Of a DNA stretch of 64,000 bases, positions 7,984-18,713 are shown in pieces. The number at the start of each line of letters is the position of its first letter. The stretch's first letter is position 1. The stretch covers positions 1 to 64,000 of the forward strand of contig JAURZM010000074.1 in NCBI GenBank assembly GCA_030653385.1, given 5' to 3'. The notes beneath the pieces are model-generated. The model ran no database searches and was not told where the DNA came from. It worked only from the letters and a program-made list of their open reading frames with translations. Source of the DNA: Rubrivivax sp. GTDB taxonomy: Bacteria > Pseudomonadota > Gammaproteobacteria > Burkholderiales > Burkholderiaceae_C. A program made the translations under genes and the position numbers.

Positions 7984-8418
7984 GTGCGCAGCTACCCCCA
8001 CAACAGCCCAGAAGCCGCCGCGCGCATCGTCGCGCTGGTGCTCATCTCCGACGGTCACGTGTGCAGGTCCGAGTTCGACATCCTCAAGCAGTTGGGCGCG
8101 GAGCGCGAACTCGGTCTGGAACCCCAGTTCCTGCCGCACATCGTTCATACGTTGTGCGAAGAACTGCTGGCGGGTGGGTACGAGACCGGTTCGCTCATCG
8201 GCAACGTCGATGACAGCGCCTTGGCGTCATTGATGGCCGAGATCTCCGATCCGGCGCTGCAAAGGAAGGTGCTGCGTCTGTCCCTGGCCGCGGCGCGGGC
8301 CGATGGACATCTTGCCGACGGCGAAACCTTGGTGGTGGAGGCAGCGCGGCAGCATTGGAAGCTCTTCGATGGAGAGGAACCGAGCGCCACAAAGGTGGCT
8401 CACCGCCGCGCTGCCTGA
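7984..8418 (+). CDS. TerB-like protein B
   Basis: 144 residues from GTG 7984 reading RSYPHNSPEAAARIVAL, clearly paralogous to the gene at 2673-3089. Shared features are the N-terminal block, an acidic turn after helix 1 (ISDGHVCRSE), ISDPALQRKVLRLSL in the middle and RADGHLADGE near the end. The start follows GGAGACCC with the same spacing as in the paralogue, which supports GTG over the upstream open frame beginning near 7609. The function is inferred only as TerB-like. It ends 21 bases before the convergent NhaR gene. Confidence 0.75.
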   Translation: MRSYPHNSPEAAARIVALVLISDGHVCRSEFDILKQLGAERELGLEPQFLPHIVHTLCEELLAGGYETGSLIGNVDDSALASLMAEISDPALQRKVLRLSLAAARADGHLADGETLVVEAARQHWKLFDGEEPSATKVAHRRAA

Positions 8419-8439
8419 TCGGGGTCGATCAAGACGCGT

Positions 8440-9321
8440 TCAAGGGCGAGCCGCAGCCACCACCTGCATCACCAGGGGGTGGTGCTGGCCGCGACGCGAA
8501 CGGATGGCGTGGATCTCCTCCTTCACGCCTTCGCTGCTACCGAGCAAGCGCAGTCCTCGCATCAAACCGACGTCGTCCGCGCCGAGCCGGCTGACCGGGA
8601 ACACGCCAAGCCCGCGGGCCGCAAACACCGCCAGAAGCGCACTGTCCTCGAACTCGCCGACGATGCGAGGCCGCAGGCCTTGCGTTTCGAACCAGTGGTC
8701 CAGCGTCGGGCGCAGAGCCGAGTGCCCAGTGGGCAGCAGAACAGGCAAGTCGTTCAGGCTTTGCGGAAACCGGTCGCGCTCGGGCTTCCCGACCAGCCGG
8801 GCCGGGCCATACCACTCGACCGGTGACTCAACGAGGCGCTCGCTGGTGAGGCGCAGGTTCGGGTTGCGCGGTGCGGCCTGACCGGCCAGCACCAGGTCCA
8901 GGTGATGCAGCGCCAGTTCGCCCAGCAGCTGCTCGAACTCTCCTTCGTGGCAGACCAACCGAAGGTTGGGTGTCCTCAACACGGGCTCCAGCAGCGCATG
9001 GGCTGCAAGCTTCGAGATGCCATCGGAGAACCCAACCGCCAGGCGGGCCACCTTGCCGCTGGCCGCTTCGCGCACCTCGTCAGGGATGCCCTGGCCCAGC
9101 TGAAAGATCTCCTCGGCGCGCGCGAAGGCGGCCTGGCCTGCCTCGGTGAGGGCCACGCCACGGCCCGAGGGCTTGAGGAGCTGGTGGCCCAGCGCCTTCT
9201 CCAGCTCGCGCACCTGCGCGCTGATGGTTTGCACCGCCATGTCCAGCCGTTCGGCGGCACGGGCGAAGCCGCCTTCCTTGGTGACGACCCAGAAGTAGTG
9301 GAGATGGCGATAGTTCAGCAT
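8440..9321 (-). CDS. nhaR: LysR-family regulator, NhaR type
   Basis: 293 residues beginning MLNYRHLHYFWVVTKEGGFA. The winged helix-turn-helix occupies about residues 3-62 (RAAERLDMAVQTISAQVRELE) and a periplasmic-binding-like effector domain fills the rest (from about 90). The N-terminal signature and the segments VGFSDGISKLAAHALLEP and SVEWYGP-like ESPVEWYGPA are characteristic of NhaR, the sodium/pH-responsive activator of Na+/H+ antiporter genes. ATG 9321 has GGAGG seven bases upstream. No nhaA lies beside it; it is divergent from a small membrane protein at 9432, which may be its target here. Confidence 0.88.
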   Translation of the reverse strand: MLNYRHLHYFWVVTKEGGFARAAERLDMAVQTISAQVRELEKALGHQLLKPSGRGVALTEAGQAAFARAEEIFQLGQGIPDEVREAASGKVARLAVGFSDGISKLAAHALLEPVLRTPNLRLVCHEGEFEQLLGELALHHLDLVLAGQAAPRNPNLRLTSERLVESPVEWYGPARLVGKPERDRFPQSLNDLPVLLPTGHSALRPTLDHWFETQGLRPRIVGEFEDSALLAVFAARGLGVFPVSRLGADDVGLMRGLRLLGSSEGVKEEIHAIRSRRGQHHPLVMQVVAAARP

Positions 9322-9431
9322 GAGTCCTCCGGTGCGGGGAAACCGAAGTTTAGGTGCGTTGCAATCTGGTTTTTTCGAAGCCGATCAATCCCCACACTTC
9401 GAGTCATTCAAACACCAGAGAGAGCTTGATC

Positions 9432-9851
9432 ATGTTCTACGCCCTCAATTGGTTCGCCGTCATCGCTCTGCTGGCGCTGTGGTCGCTGGCCGCCTGGGCG
9501 CTGCATGCCGTTGCTCTTTGGACGGTCTCGAACGCGGGAGCGCTCACAGGGGCTGCATCAGGCGCGGGCACCATCGCTGTGCCGGATTGGCTGGCCCCCT
9601 GGGTGCCGCCTGAAGTCGCGCAGTGGGCAAGCCAGCTCATGGTGGGCTTTGCGCTATTCGTCGACGGCCTGCTGCAGACCGCACCCACGCTGGCGGGTGG
9701 CTTGACCGTGGCGACATGGGTGATCTGGGGCATCGGCAGCGTGCTGCTCGTGCTGCTGGGTGCCGGGCTGCACCTGCTCATCGCGCTGTGGCGCCGCCGC
9801 GGCGGCAGCGGATCCGGTCCCCGCACCAGCTCTTCGCTGGCGGCAGGCTGA
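9432..9851 (+). CDS. Hypothetical membrane protein
   Basis: 139 residues with three hydrophobic segments: about 5-27 (WFAVIALLALWSLAAWALHAV), 75-95 (LMVGFALFVDGLLQT) and 100-125 (ATWVIWGIGSVLLVLLGAGL). The tail is arginine/glycine/serine-rich. ATG 9432 was chosen over the longer open frame because it begins directly with the first helix; only a weak purine stretch (AGAGAG) precedes it. It is divergent from nhaR with a 110-bp shared promoter region and is the first gene of a run of membrane proteins leading to TerC. No family recognised. Confidence 0.6.
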   Translation: MFYALNWFAVIALLALWSLAAWALHAVALWTVSNAGALTGAASGAGTIAVPDWLAPWVPPEVAQWASQLMVGFALFVDGLLQTAPTLAGGLTVATWVIWGIGSVLLVLLGAGLHLLIALWRRRGGSGSGPRTSSSLAAG

Positions 9852-9911
9852 TCGCGCCGGCCTCATCGTCACCTCCAAAGAGCTCCCCATTTCCTGATCA
9901 ACAAAATCTTC

Positions 9912-10070
9912 ATGGACACCAGCACGCTTCTCTTCGCCATCCTGGCCCTCTGTCTGGTCGGGGTCACCTTCCACGCCTGGCGCCTGGGCAATGAGAAGCG
10001 CGATGTCGTGCTGCTCGGTGTGTTCAGCGCCCTGATGGGCATGGGTACGGCCGTCGCGGCCATCCTCTGA
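9912..10070 (+). CDS. Small membrane protein (52 aa)
   Basis: An open frame of 52 codons, MDTSTLLFAILALCLVGVTF followed by a short polar loop (HAWRLGNEKRDVV) and a second hydrophobic helix ending AVAAIL. Two transmembrane helices with a charged cytoplasmic or periplasmic loop is a coherent small-protein design. It ends 10 bases before the TerC start, so the two are probably co-transcribed and perhaps work together. No named family is recognised. Confidence 0.55.
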   Translation: MDTSTLLFAILALCLVGVTFHAWRLGNEKRDVVLLGVFSALMGMGTAVAAIL

Positions 10071-10080
10071 ATCCAAGAAA

Positions 10081-11079
10081 ATGGACGTGGACTTCGTCCT
10101 TCCCTTCCTCACAGCCGACTTCATGGGCAAGCCCGCCTGGGTCTGGCTCACTTTCGTCGGCATCGTCATCGCGCTGTTGGCTTTCGACCTGGGCGTCCTG
10201 CACAAGGACGACAAGGAGATCGGCGTTCGCGAGAGCCTGCTGCTCTCGGCCGGCTACATCAGCGTGGCGCTGCTTTTCGGTGCCTGGGTGTGGTGGTATC
10301 TGGGCGCTCAGAGCGGCATGGACTACTACACCGGCTTCATGATCGAGAAGTCGCTGTCGATGGACAACGTCTTCGTCATCGCGCTGATCTTCAGCTTCTT
10401 CGCCATCCCGCGGCAGTACCAGCACCGGGTGCTGTTCTGGGGCATCCTGGGTGTGATCGTGCTCCGCGCGATCATGATCGGGCTGGGTGCCACCCTGGTG
10501 AGCCAGTTCAGCTGGGTGCTGTACCTGTTCGGCGCCTTCCTGATCTTCACCGGCATCAAGATGTGGATCATTGCCGACCACATGCCCGACATCGCGAACA
10601 ACCCGCTGCTGAAGTTCCTGAAGCGGCACATGCGCGTGACTGAGGGCCTGCGCGGCAATGCCTTCTGGGTGCGCGAGACCGACACGAAGACGGGCAAGCT
10701 GGAACGCTTCGCGACGCCCTTGTTCCTGGCCCTGGTACTGGTGGAGTTCGTCGACCTGATCTTCGCGGTCGACTCGGTGCCGGCCATCTTCGCGATCACC
10801 ACCGACCCGTTCATCGTCTACACCAGCAACATCTTCGCGATCCTGGGCCTGCGCGCGCTGTACTTCGCGCTGGCCGCCATGATCCACCGCTTCAAGTACC
10901 TGAAGTACGCCCTGGCCCTGGTGCTGGTGTTCATCGGCAGCAAGATCTTCCTGGTGGGCATCATCGGCAAGATTCCCGCGGTGATCTCGCTGAGCGTGAC
11001 CTTCGGCCTGATCGCCGGCGGTGTGCTGGTGTCGCTGTGGAAGACCCGGGGGCAGCCCGCTGTCGCCGAGGCCACATGA
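10081..11079 (+). CDS. TerC family integral membrane protein (intact)
   Basis: 332 residues of the TerC/Alx family with about nine membrane helices. Family features are FDLGVLHKDDKEIGVRESLL, EKSLSMDNVFVIALIFSFFA with the conserved acidic residues inside the membrane, and VEFVDLIFAVDSVPAIFAIT in the second half. Members are linked to manganese or other metal export and tellurite resistance. Its N-terminus differs from the split copy at 1-1849, so this is a paralogue and not a duplicate. The stop overlaps the next start by 4 bases. No riboswitch block GGGGAGTAG was seen in front of this copy. Confidence 0.92.
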   Translation: MDVDFVLPFLTADFMGKPAWVWLTFVGIVIALLAFDLGVLHKDDKEIGVRESLLLSAGYISVALLFGAWVWWYLGAQSGMDYYTGFMIEKSLSMDNVFVIALIFSFFAIPRQYQHRVLFWGILGVIVLRAIMIGLGATLVSQFSWVLYLFGAFLIFTGIKMWIIADHMPDIANNPLLKFLKRHMRVTEGLRGNAFWVRETDTKTGKLERFATPLFLALVLVEFVDLIFAVDSVPAIFAITTDPFIVYTSNIFAILGLRALYFALAAMIHRFKYLKYALALVLVFIGSKIFLVGIIGKIPAVISLSVTFGLIAGGVLVSLWKTRGQPAVAEAT

Positions 11080-11675
11080 CGCCGCCGATCGTGCAGCGGC
11101 TGCGCGACGCAGCCGCTGCCATCCAGGACGAGCGGGTGTCGATGCGGGCGATGGCACAAGCCCACGGCCCCGAGGCCCACGGGACCTTGCTTCTGCTGCT
11201 GGCCATGCCCTGCCTGCTGCCGGTGCCCGGCGTGGGCACGGTGCTCGGGCTGGGCATGGCAGCGCTGGCGGTGGCCATGTGGCGGGGTCACTGCGCGCCA
11301 TGTTTGCCACAGCGGGTGGCCGAACTTGAACTGCCGCGCCACTGGGCTCAGCGGGTGCTGGTCGGGTTGGCTTCTGCCTACGCCCTGGCCGGGCGCCATG
11401 CCAGGACCCGGCTGAGGCACCTCGCCATCTCCGGCCGACGGTCGGCGACGGCGGTCGCCGTTGGGCTGATGGCCGGCATCGTCGTGATGCCGATCCCCTT
11501 CGGCAACCTTCTGCCCGCCGTGGCGCTGGTGCTCATCGGGCTGGGGCTGGTGTTTCGCGATGGGGTGGCAGTGATCCTGGGGCTGCTGATGTCGGGGGTG
11601 GCAATGGTTGCCACGACCGGCTTGCTGCTGATGGCATGGGTCTGGGGCAGCGAGTGGATCCTGGGCTGGGTTTGA
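11076..11675 (+). CDS. ExoD family membrane protein
   Basis: 199 residues starting MTPPIVQRLRDAAAAIQDER. The block HGPEAHGTLLLLLAMPCLLPVPGVGTVLG is characteristic of ExoD (PF06055), followed by further hydrophobic helices with MPIPFGNLLPAVALVLIGLGLV. ExoD was described in Sinorhizobium as affecting exopolysaccharide and alkaline tolerance; the mechanism is unknown. ATG 11076 overlaps the TerC stop (ATGA), so it is translationally coupled to TerC; the longer frame to 11037 lies inside TerC. Confidence 0.85.
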   Translation: MTPPIVQRLRDAAAAIQDERVSMRAMAQAHGPEAHGTLLLLLAMPCLLPVPGVGTVLGLGMAALAVAMWRGHCAPCLPQRVAELELPRHWAQRVLVGLASAYALAGRHARTRLRHLAISGRRSATAVAVGLMAGIVVMPIPFGNLLPAVALVLIGLGLVFRDGVAVILGLLMSGVAMVATTGLLLMAWVWGSEWILGWV

Positions 11676-11694
11676 GATTGAATGGGACTGAACG

Positions 11695-12171
11695 ATGATC
11701 TACGCGACCCTCAAGACTGTTCATGTGCTGTCCATCATCGTGTGGATCGGTGGCATGGTGTTTGCGCACTTCTTCCTGTGGCCGGCGGTCGCCCAGTTGG
11801 AGGCGCCGGTGCGGCTGCGGCTGATGCACGACGCGCTGGGGCGCTTCTTCCAAGCCGTGCTTGTGGCCTCGCTGCTGACTCTGGCCAGCGGCGTGTGGAT
11901 GCTGGGTCGTGTGGCCAAGCAGGTGGTGCAGTCGGGTGGCAACTTCGAGATGCCGCTGGCCTGGACCATCATGGTGGCGCTGGGTGTCGCGATGGTGGCG
12001 ATCTTCATGCACATCCGCTTCGTGCTCTACAAGAAGCTTGCTCGGACGGTGGCGGCGTCCGAGTGGGCCGCCGGTGATGCGGCCCTGGCCCGGATTCGCA
12101 CATGGGTCTCGATCAACCTCATCCTTGGAATCCTGGTCCTGCTCGTGACGCTGTTGCGCTGGGCAACCTGA
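11695..12171 (+). CDS. CopD-like membrane protein
   Basis: 158 residues with four membrane helices. It starts MIYATLKTVHVLSIIVWIGGM, with a histidine in helix 1 and VWIGGM, a pattern shared by CopD-domain proteins and related small haem-b or metal-associated membrane proteins. A second histidine-containing helix is VAIFMHIRFVLYKKLA. It sits 19 bases after exoD in the same run of membrane genes. CopD is associated with copper import; for stand-alone versions the function is not established. Confidence 0.7.
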   Translation: MIYATLKTVHVLSIIVWIGGMVFAHFFLWPAVAQLEAPVRLRLMHDALGRFFQAVLVASLLTLASGVWMLGRVAKQVVQSGGNFEMPLAWTIMVALGVAMVAIFMHIRFVLYKKLARTVAASEWAAGDAALARIRTWVSINLILGILVLLVTLLRWAT

Positions 12172-14632
<2,461 letters not shown>

Positions 14633-14663
14633 CAGCGTGGCGCTGCTGACGCTGCCACCACTT

Positions 14664-14687
14664 GCGGGGCGGGCGTGCCCGCCCCGC
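14664..14687 (+). terminator. GC-rich hairpin after katG
   Basis: A perfect 11-bp inverted repeat GCGGGGCGGGC / GCCCGCCCCGC with a 2-base centre, 32 bases after the katG stop. There is no T-tract, so it is either a weak intrinsic terminator or an mRNA 3'-end stabiliser. Confidence 0.5.
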
Positions 14688-14833
14688 GCAGACGGCAGCG
14701 TCGCGCACGTCGACCGGCCCCGTGGCCTCGGGGCCGTCGGCATGAGCGCAGCCGGATCAGCCGAAGCGCCCACGTCGAGGCCGCTGCGGCGGTTCCGTTG
14801 CTCCGTTGCCGCCACGAACTGGAGAACACGACC

Positions 14834-15724
14834 ATGACGCAAGCCGTCCTTCGCAGCAAGTCCCGTATGCCCACGATCCGATTGCGCCTGGCCGTGGGTT
14901 TGTGCATCAGCTTGGCCGGGCTCGGTGTGGCGCTGCAAAGCCTGTCGGCGGCGTTCTGGGGCGACTCGACCCTGCGCAGTCTGATGGGCTCGGATGCGGT
15001 ACTGGCGTCGGCCTTGGCAGGCGCAGCCACTGGCTTGGGTGCCATTGCGGTACTGGCTCTCAGACGATTCGATCACCCGCGCGGACTTGCCATCTTCATG
15101 GCGCTGTCGGCGGGCATGATGTTCTCGGCGGCCGCTTTGTCGCTGCTGGCCCCGGCCGTGCGCTTGACGCAGATGCCAGGGGCGGCCGATGCGCTGCTCG
15201 CGGCGACCCTGGGCTACGTCGGGATGGCGCTGCTGGATCGCCTGCTGCCCCACCTCCACGCGGTCCCCGTGAGCAGTGGCGCTGTGCCGGTACACGCGTT
15301 GAGGCTGATGGTCGTGGCCATCGCAGTGCACAACTTGCCCGAAGGGTTCGCGGTCGGCGCGAGCTTCGGGGGCGGCGACGGACTGGGCTGGGGCACGGCA
15401 CTGTCCATTGGTCTGCAGAACATCCCAGAGGGCTTGATCGTGGCCACGGCTTTGTGGTCGACCGGCCTGTCGCGGACCATGGCGGTTATAGTTGCGTCGG
15501 CTTCGGGGTTGCTGGAGCCACTGGGTGCCGCAGTCGGTACGCTGACCGTCGGGGTGAACGCCTCCGCCCTGCCTTGGGCACTGGCACTTGCCGGTGGCGC
15601 GATGGTGTTCGTCGTTGTCGAGGAACTCATCCCGGAGGCCTTCAAAGGCGCTTCGCCCCGCGCCGCGCCGTTGTCGTTCACGCTGGGCTTCTTCGGCATG
15701 GCTGCGCTCCTGGCCGGGGCATGA
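14834..15724 (+). CDS. ZIP family metal transporter
   Basis: 296 residues with about eight membrane helices. The metal-site helices are clear: AIAVHNLPEGFAVGASFGGG and LSIGLQNIPEGLIVAT, each with the HN-PEG / QN-PEG motif of ZIP transporters, and VFVVVEELIPEA near the end. It moves divalent metals (zinc, iron or manganese) across the inner membrane toward the cytoplasm. ATG 14834 follows GGAG by nine bases; the longer open frame upstream is an arginine-rich shadow. It ends one base before the next start codon. Confidence 0.88.
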   Translation: MTQAVLRSKSRMPTIRLRLAVGLCISLAGLGVALQSLSAAFWGDSTLRSLMGSDAVLASALAGAATGLGAIAVLALRRFDHPRGLAIFMALSAGMMFSAAALSLLAPAVRLTQMPGAADALLAATLGYVGMALLDRLLPHLHAVPVSSGAVPVHALRLMVVAIAVHNLPEGFAVGASFGGGDGLGWGTALSIGLQNIPEGLIVATALWSTGLSRTMAVIVASASGLLEPLGAAVGTLTVGVNASALPWALALAGGAMVFVVVEELIPEAFKGASPRAAPLSFTLGFFGMAALLAGA

Positions 15725-15725
15725 G

Positions 15726-16109
15726 ATGGATCCGCGCGGCGAATGGCTGCGACTGTTGGGCCTGCTCGAACACATGATTCAGGAAAGTGAGCGCCCGGTC
15801 GCGCAGAAGCTGTTTCGTGGCCTTGGGGTGCGACGCTTGCGTATGGCGCAACGCCAGCTGCGTCGCGAGCGGCAAGCGCTGCTCGTGGCGGGGGCGCGCT
15901 GGAACTTGGCCATAGAACCAGATGACGTTTTCCAGTCCAGCCGGGCGTTGGCGCTGTGCGACGACTTGGCGCAGGATTATCTTGCTGTGGCCGAGGCTTA
16001 CCGGCGCGCGGCCAGCATCGCCGAGCAGCGCGGCGACCCCACGCTGATGCGCTGGATGGCCCTGCGTGCACGCATGCACATCGAGCACAGCCGCTTCCTC
16101 CAAGGCTGA
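15726..16109 (+). CDS. Hypothetical helical protein downstream of ZIP transporter
   Basis: 127 residues, almost entirely helical and rich in arginine, leucine and alanine: MDPRGEWLRLLGLLEHMIQE, then RLRMAQRQLRRERQALLVAG and a C-terminal half with DDLAQDYLAVAEAYRRAA. The start lies one base beyond the ZIP stop, so it is co-translated with that gene. The repeated helices with scattered His, Glu and Asp suggest a small four-helix protein, possibly a metal-handling partner, but no family is recognised. Confidence 0.6.
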   Translation: MDPRGEWLRLLGLLEHMIQESERPVAQKLFRGLGVRRLRMAQRQLRRERQALLVAGARWNLAIEPDDVFQSSRALALCDDLAQDYLAVAEAYRRAASIAEQRGDPTLMRWMALRARMHIEHSRFLQG

Positions 16110-16224
16110 CGGTCGCACGGGATCTGCTGCGCTCGATCCACAGTCATGGGCCTACCTCACAACAAGCGGATTGGAGCCATCGCGGGTCACGCCGCGGCAG
16201 GTATCGCTGTGGCCTCGAAGCAGA

Positions 16225-16590
16225 ACTCAGAGGCGCACTCATCACGCTGCTCATCAGCAAGCCGACGGCGAAGTGAGCCCCCCGGCTGGCGACCGTCGAC
16301 GGTTCCAGAGACCCCGCCCACGCATGGTTGGTTTCTACCGTCGAGCGCCTTGCCCACAAGGTCGGCTTGAAGCTGCGTTAGCTAGGTATGTACGGGGGCC
16401 CACCGAACGCCTTCGCACCCGAGCGTTCAATGACTCAGCCCAGGTAGCCGTGTCCGCCGGGTTGCTGCAGTCGATGAAGCGGGATGAGGTCAAGGCCTTG
16501 CTGGGCCACGAAGTGGCACACGTGGCCATCGGCGACATTGCAGCAACGCGGCTGATCTGGATCCGAACCGCGCTGGGCGGCCTTGCGGCG
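16225..16590 (+). pseudogene. htpX: Decayed htpX (M48 membrane protease)
   Basis: Pieces of HtpX appear in order but in different frames. First GALITLLISKPTAK (family: GSFISLLISKWMAK). Then, in another frame, AHAWLVSTVERLAHKVGLKL followed by a stop and LGMYGGPPNAFA. Then a third reading FNDSAQVAVSAGLLQSMKRDE followed by ALLGHEVAHVAIGDI, which holds the zinc motif HExxH. At least two frameshifts, a stop, and loss of the N-terminus and the whole C-terminal half make it non-functional. It continues the stress-island theme (HtpX is a heat-shock protease). Confidence 0.75.
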
Positions 16591-16635
16591 CGGCGCCGCC
16601 GAGCAGCTCAATCTACGGGCGCACCGATTTTCACG

Positions 16636-17676
16636 TCAAGCTTTGAGCCCCAGCAAGAAGACCATCACCCGCGCGATCATCATGTCGTTCTCGACCATCT
16701 GCGCAAAGTTCGACCCGGTGACCAGCGTGCCTTCGAGCTTGTTCTGCTTGACCGCCGCAGCCCAGGTCGGATGCGCGGCCGCGGCTTCCACCGCGCGCTG
16801 GAGTTCGGCATGGCGCGCAGCGGGCAGTCGTAGCCCGGCGAACACACCCCGCCAGTTGCTCATGTCCGTGGAGACCCCCTGCTCGCGCAAGGTGGCCAGC
16901 CCAGCGAACGGCCGCCTCGAAGAGACAGCCAGCACACGCACTTTGCCCGTCTTGAGCAGCGTGTCCAGATCACCGAGACCCGTGATCGCGACTTGCGCCT
17001 TCCCGCTGGTCAGCACGCCGACGACATCATCCTTGCCGCTCGCAAACGGCTGATAGTTCATCTGCTTCGGATCGGCGCTGATGGTCCTCACGAACGAGCC
17101 GGCGAACATGTGGTCGATGCCGCCGGCAGAGCCGCCCGCGATCGCGATCGAGCGCACGTCGGCACGCAGCGCGCCTGCGAGATCGGCGAGCTTCTGCCAC
17201 TTGGAGTCTGTTGCCACGACGATGATCAGGTACTCGCTGGTCAGCTTGACCAGCGGCTGCACGCGCGCGATGTCCGCCGACGGACGGTGGAGCGCCACTG
17301 CGCCAAGCATCACCATGCCGCCAATCAGCAAGGCGTTGGGATCAGCATCGTACGTCTCGACGAAGTGCACGAGGCCGAGGGTGCCTCCTTTCCCACCCTT
17401 GTTCTCGTACTCGATCTCGCGGGCCGCACCGCACGCCACCAGGCTGGCGCCGAGCATGCGTCCGGTCGTGTCCCAGCCGCCGCCGGCGCTGGCCGGGATC
17501 ACGATGCGCGGCTTGTCCGCCACCTTGCCTGCCCCCGTTGGCGGGGATGCCGGACCAACCTCTGGCGGCTGTCGGCGCAAGGGCACGCTTGGCGCCGACG
17601 CGGCGACTTGGGCCCAGCTTGATCTACCGAGCAGCAGGCTGGCTGCAGCGATCGTGGCTTGGCGCCGCTGAAGCAT
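16636..17676 (-). CDS. Bug/TctC-family tricarboxylate-type binding protein
   Basis: 346 residues with an N-terminal export signal (RRQATIAAASLLLGRSSWAQ) and the Bug/TctC fold: IVIPASAGGGWDTTGRMLG for the ligand carboxylate, ENKGGKGGTLGL, and AIAGGSAGGIDHMFAG. It binds carboxylates in the periplasm for a tripartite tricarboxylate transporter. No tctA or tctB membrane gene lies nearby, so it is an orphan, as is common in Burkholderiales, where such proteins may work with a distant transporter or a sensor. It overlaps the end of the htpX relic region, converging on it. Confidence 0.88.
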   Translation of the reverse strand: MLQRRQATIAAASLLLGRSSWAQVAASAPSVPLRRQPPEVGPASPPTGAGKVADKPRIVIPASAGGGWDTTGRMLGASLVACGAAREIEYENKGGKGGTLGLVHFVETYDADPNALLIGGMVMLGAVALHRPSADIARVQPLVKLTSEYLIIVVATDSKWQKLADLAGALRADVRSIAIAGGSAGGIDHMFAGSFVRTISADPKQMNYQPFASGKDDVVGVLTSGKAQVAITGLGDLDTLLKTGKVRVLAVSSRRPFAGLATLREQGVSTDMSNWRGVFAGLRLPAARHAELQRAVEAAAAHPTWAAAVKQNKLEGTLVTGSNFAQMVENDMMIARVMVFLLGLKA

Positions 17677-17729
17677 GGGACGTATCTCCGAGTTGCTTGA
17701 CGGAACGGCCGCTCTGACCGTTCGCTCGC

Positions 17730-18677
17730 TCAGAACGAATGCCGCAGGCCGAGTTCCATGCCGCTCTTGCCGTCTTGGCGATCCGTCTTGTCGCGAATCA
17801 CCGTGCCGTAAACCAGGGTGCGCTTGGACAGCGGGTAGTCGTAACCGACGGCCAGCAGGGTGCGATCGGTCTGAGTGCCATTGCCCCGATCGTCTTGTTT
17901 GGAGTACGCTGCGCGCAACTCGCCGGAGGCGACCGGCGCGGTGGCCCCAGCCAGCCAGCTTGCGCGCTTGCGACCGGCGCGCTTACCGCTGTGGAACTGC
18001 ACCATCGGCTTCATGAAGCCCAGGTCGTATGCAGCGCCGAAGGAGTTCACATCATTGCCATCGGACAACTCGCCAAGGCCAAGCGAAATGTCCAGCGGGC
18101 CCTTGGCGTAGCGCAGCCGGATCGAATGGAAGCGCTCGTCGGTGGTTCCGGGCGTGTCATCCATCGCGAAGGCACCGAAGACACTGAAGCCCGAGAAGTT
18201 TGGAGTTTCGTAGTACAGGCCGTTGTCCATGCGCACGAAGGTCGCAGATGGGTGGCCGAGCAACAGGCCGCTGGAACCGAAGGAGCCGATGCCGTCGGTG
18301 CCGTGCGGGTCGTAGTTCGAAGCAATGCGCTGCGACGGCGACAAGGTGCGACCCATGCGGAAGGTGCCGAATCCACCGCGCAGTCCGAGCCAAGACTCCC
18401 GGCCCCAGAAGCGCGGCGACTCGGCGGTGCCATTCTGCGGGTTGATGCGACTTTCGAGTTGGAAGATGGCGCTCATGCCACCACCCAGGCTCTCGCTGCC
18501 GCGCAGGCCGAAGCGACTGGTCGAGGACTGGTCCATGCGCCAGCCCTCGCCGCTGATACGGGTGACGTTCAAATCGACGCGACCGTACAGCGTGACGCTG
18601 CCGGTTTGGGCCGAAGCGCCCGTGGCGGCGGCCAATCCGAGTGCGACTGCGGCGGCGTTCTGCTTCAGGGTGATCAT
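17730..18677 (-). CDS. Outer-membrane porin (Gram-negative porin family)
   Basis: 315 residues with a signal peptide ending GASAQ and the start of the mature chain SVTLYGRVDLNVTR, the standard beginning of Burkholderiales trimeric porins. Other marks are SRFGLRGSESLGGGMSAIFQ, loop 3-like segments rich in Gly/Asp, and a C-terminal strand ending in phenylalanine (MELGLRHSF), the outer-membrane insertion signal. It lets small hydrophilic solutes into the periplasm. AGGAG precedes ATG 18677. It is at the 3' side of the ABC importer/phosphatase run, suggesting shared substrate uptake. Confidence 0.92.
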   Translation of the reverse strand: MITLKQNAAAVALGLAAATGASAQTGSVTLYGRVDLNVTRISGEGWRMDQSSTSRFGLRGSESLGGGMSAIFQLESRINPQNGTAESPRFWGRESWLGLRGGFGTFRMGRTLSPSQRIASNYDPHGTDGIGSFGSSGLLLGHPSATFVRMDNGLYYETPNFSGFSVFGAFAMDDTPGTTDERFHSIRLRYAKGPLDISLGLGELSDGNDVNSFGAAYDLGFMKPMVQFHSGKRAGRKRASWLAGATAPVASGELRAAYSKQDDRGNGTQTDRTLLAVGYDYPLSKRTLVYGTVIRDKTDRQDGKSGMELGLRHSF

Positions 18678-18713
18678 CTCGCTGTCTCCTTTGTGGTGTG
18701 GTGTGGGGGGAAC

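Noticed and set aside
10024-11310. Long minus-strand open frame opposite terC/exoD
   Set aside because: Low-complexity His/Gln/Arg-rich shadow typical of high-GC DNA; the plus-strand genes have clear families.
16636-17676. A full tripartite tricarboxylate transporter
   Set aside because: Only the binding protein is present; no TctA or TctB membrane genes lie nearby.
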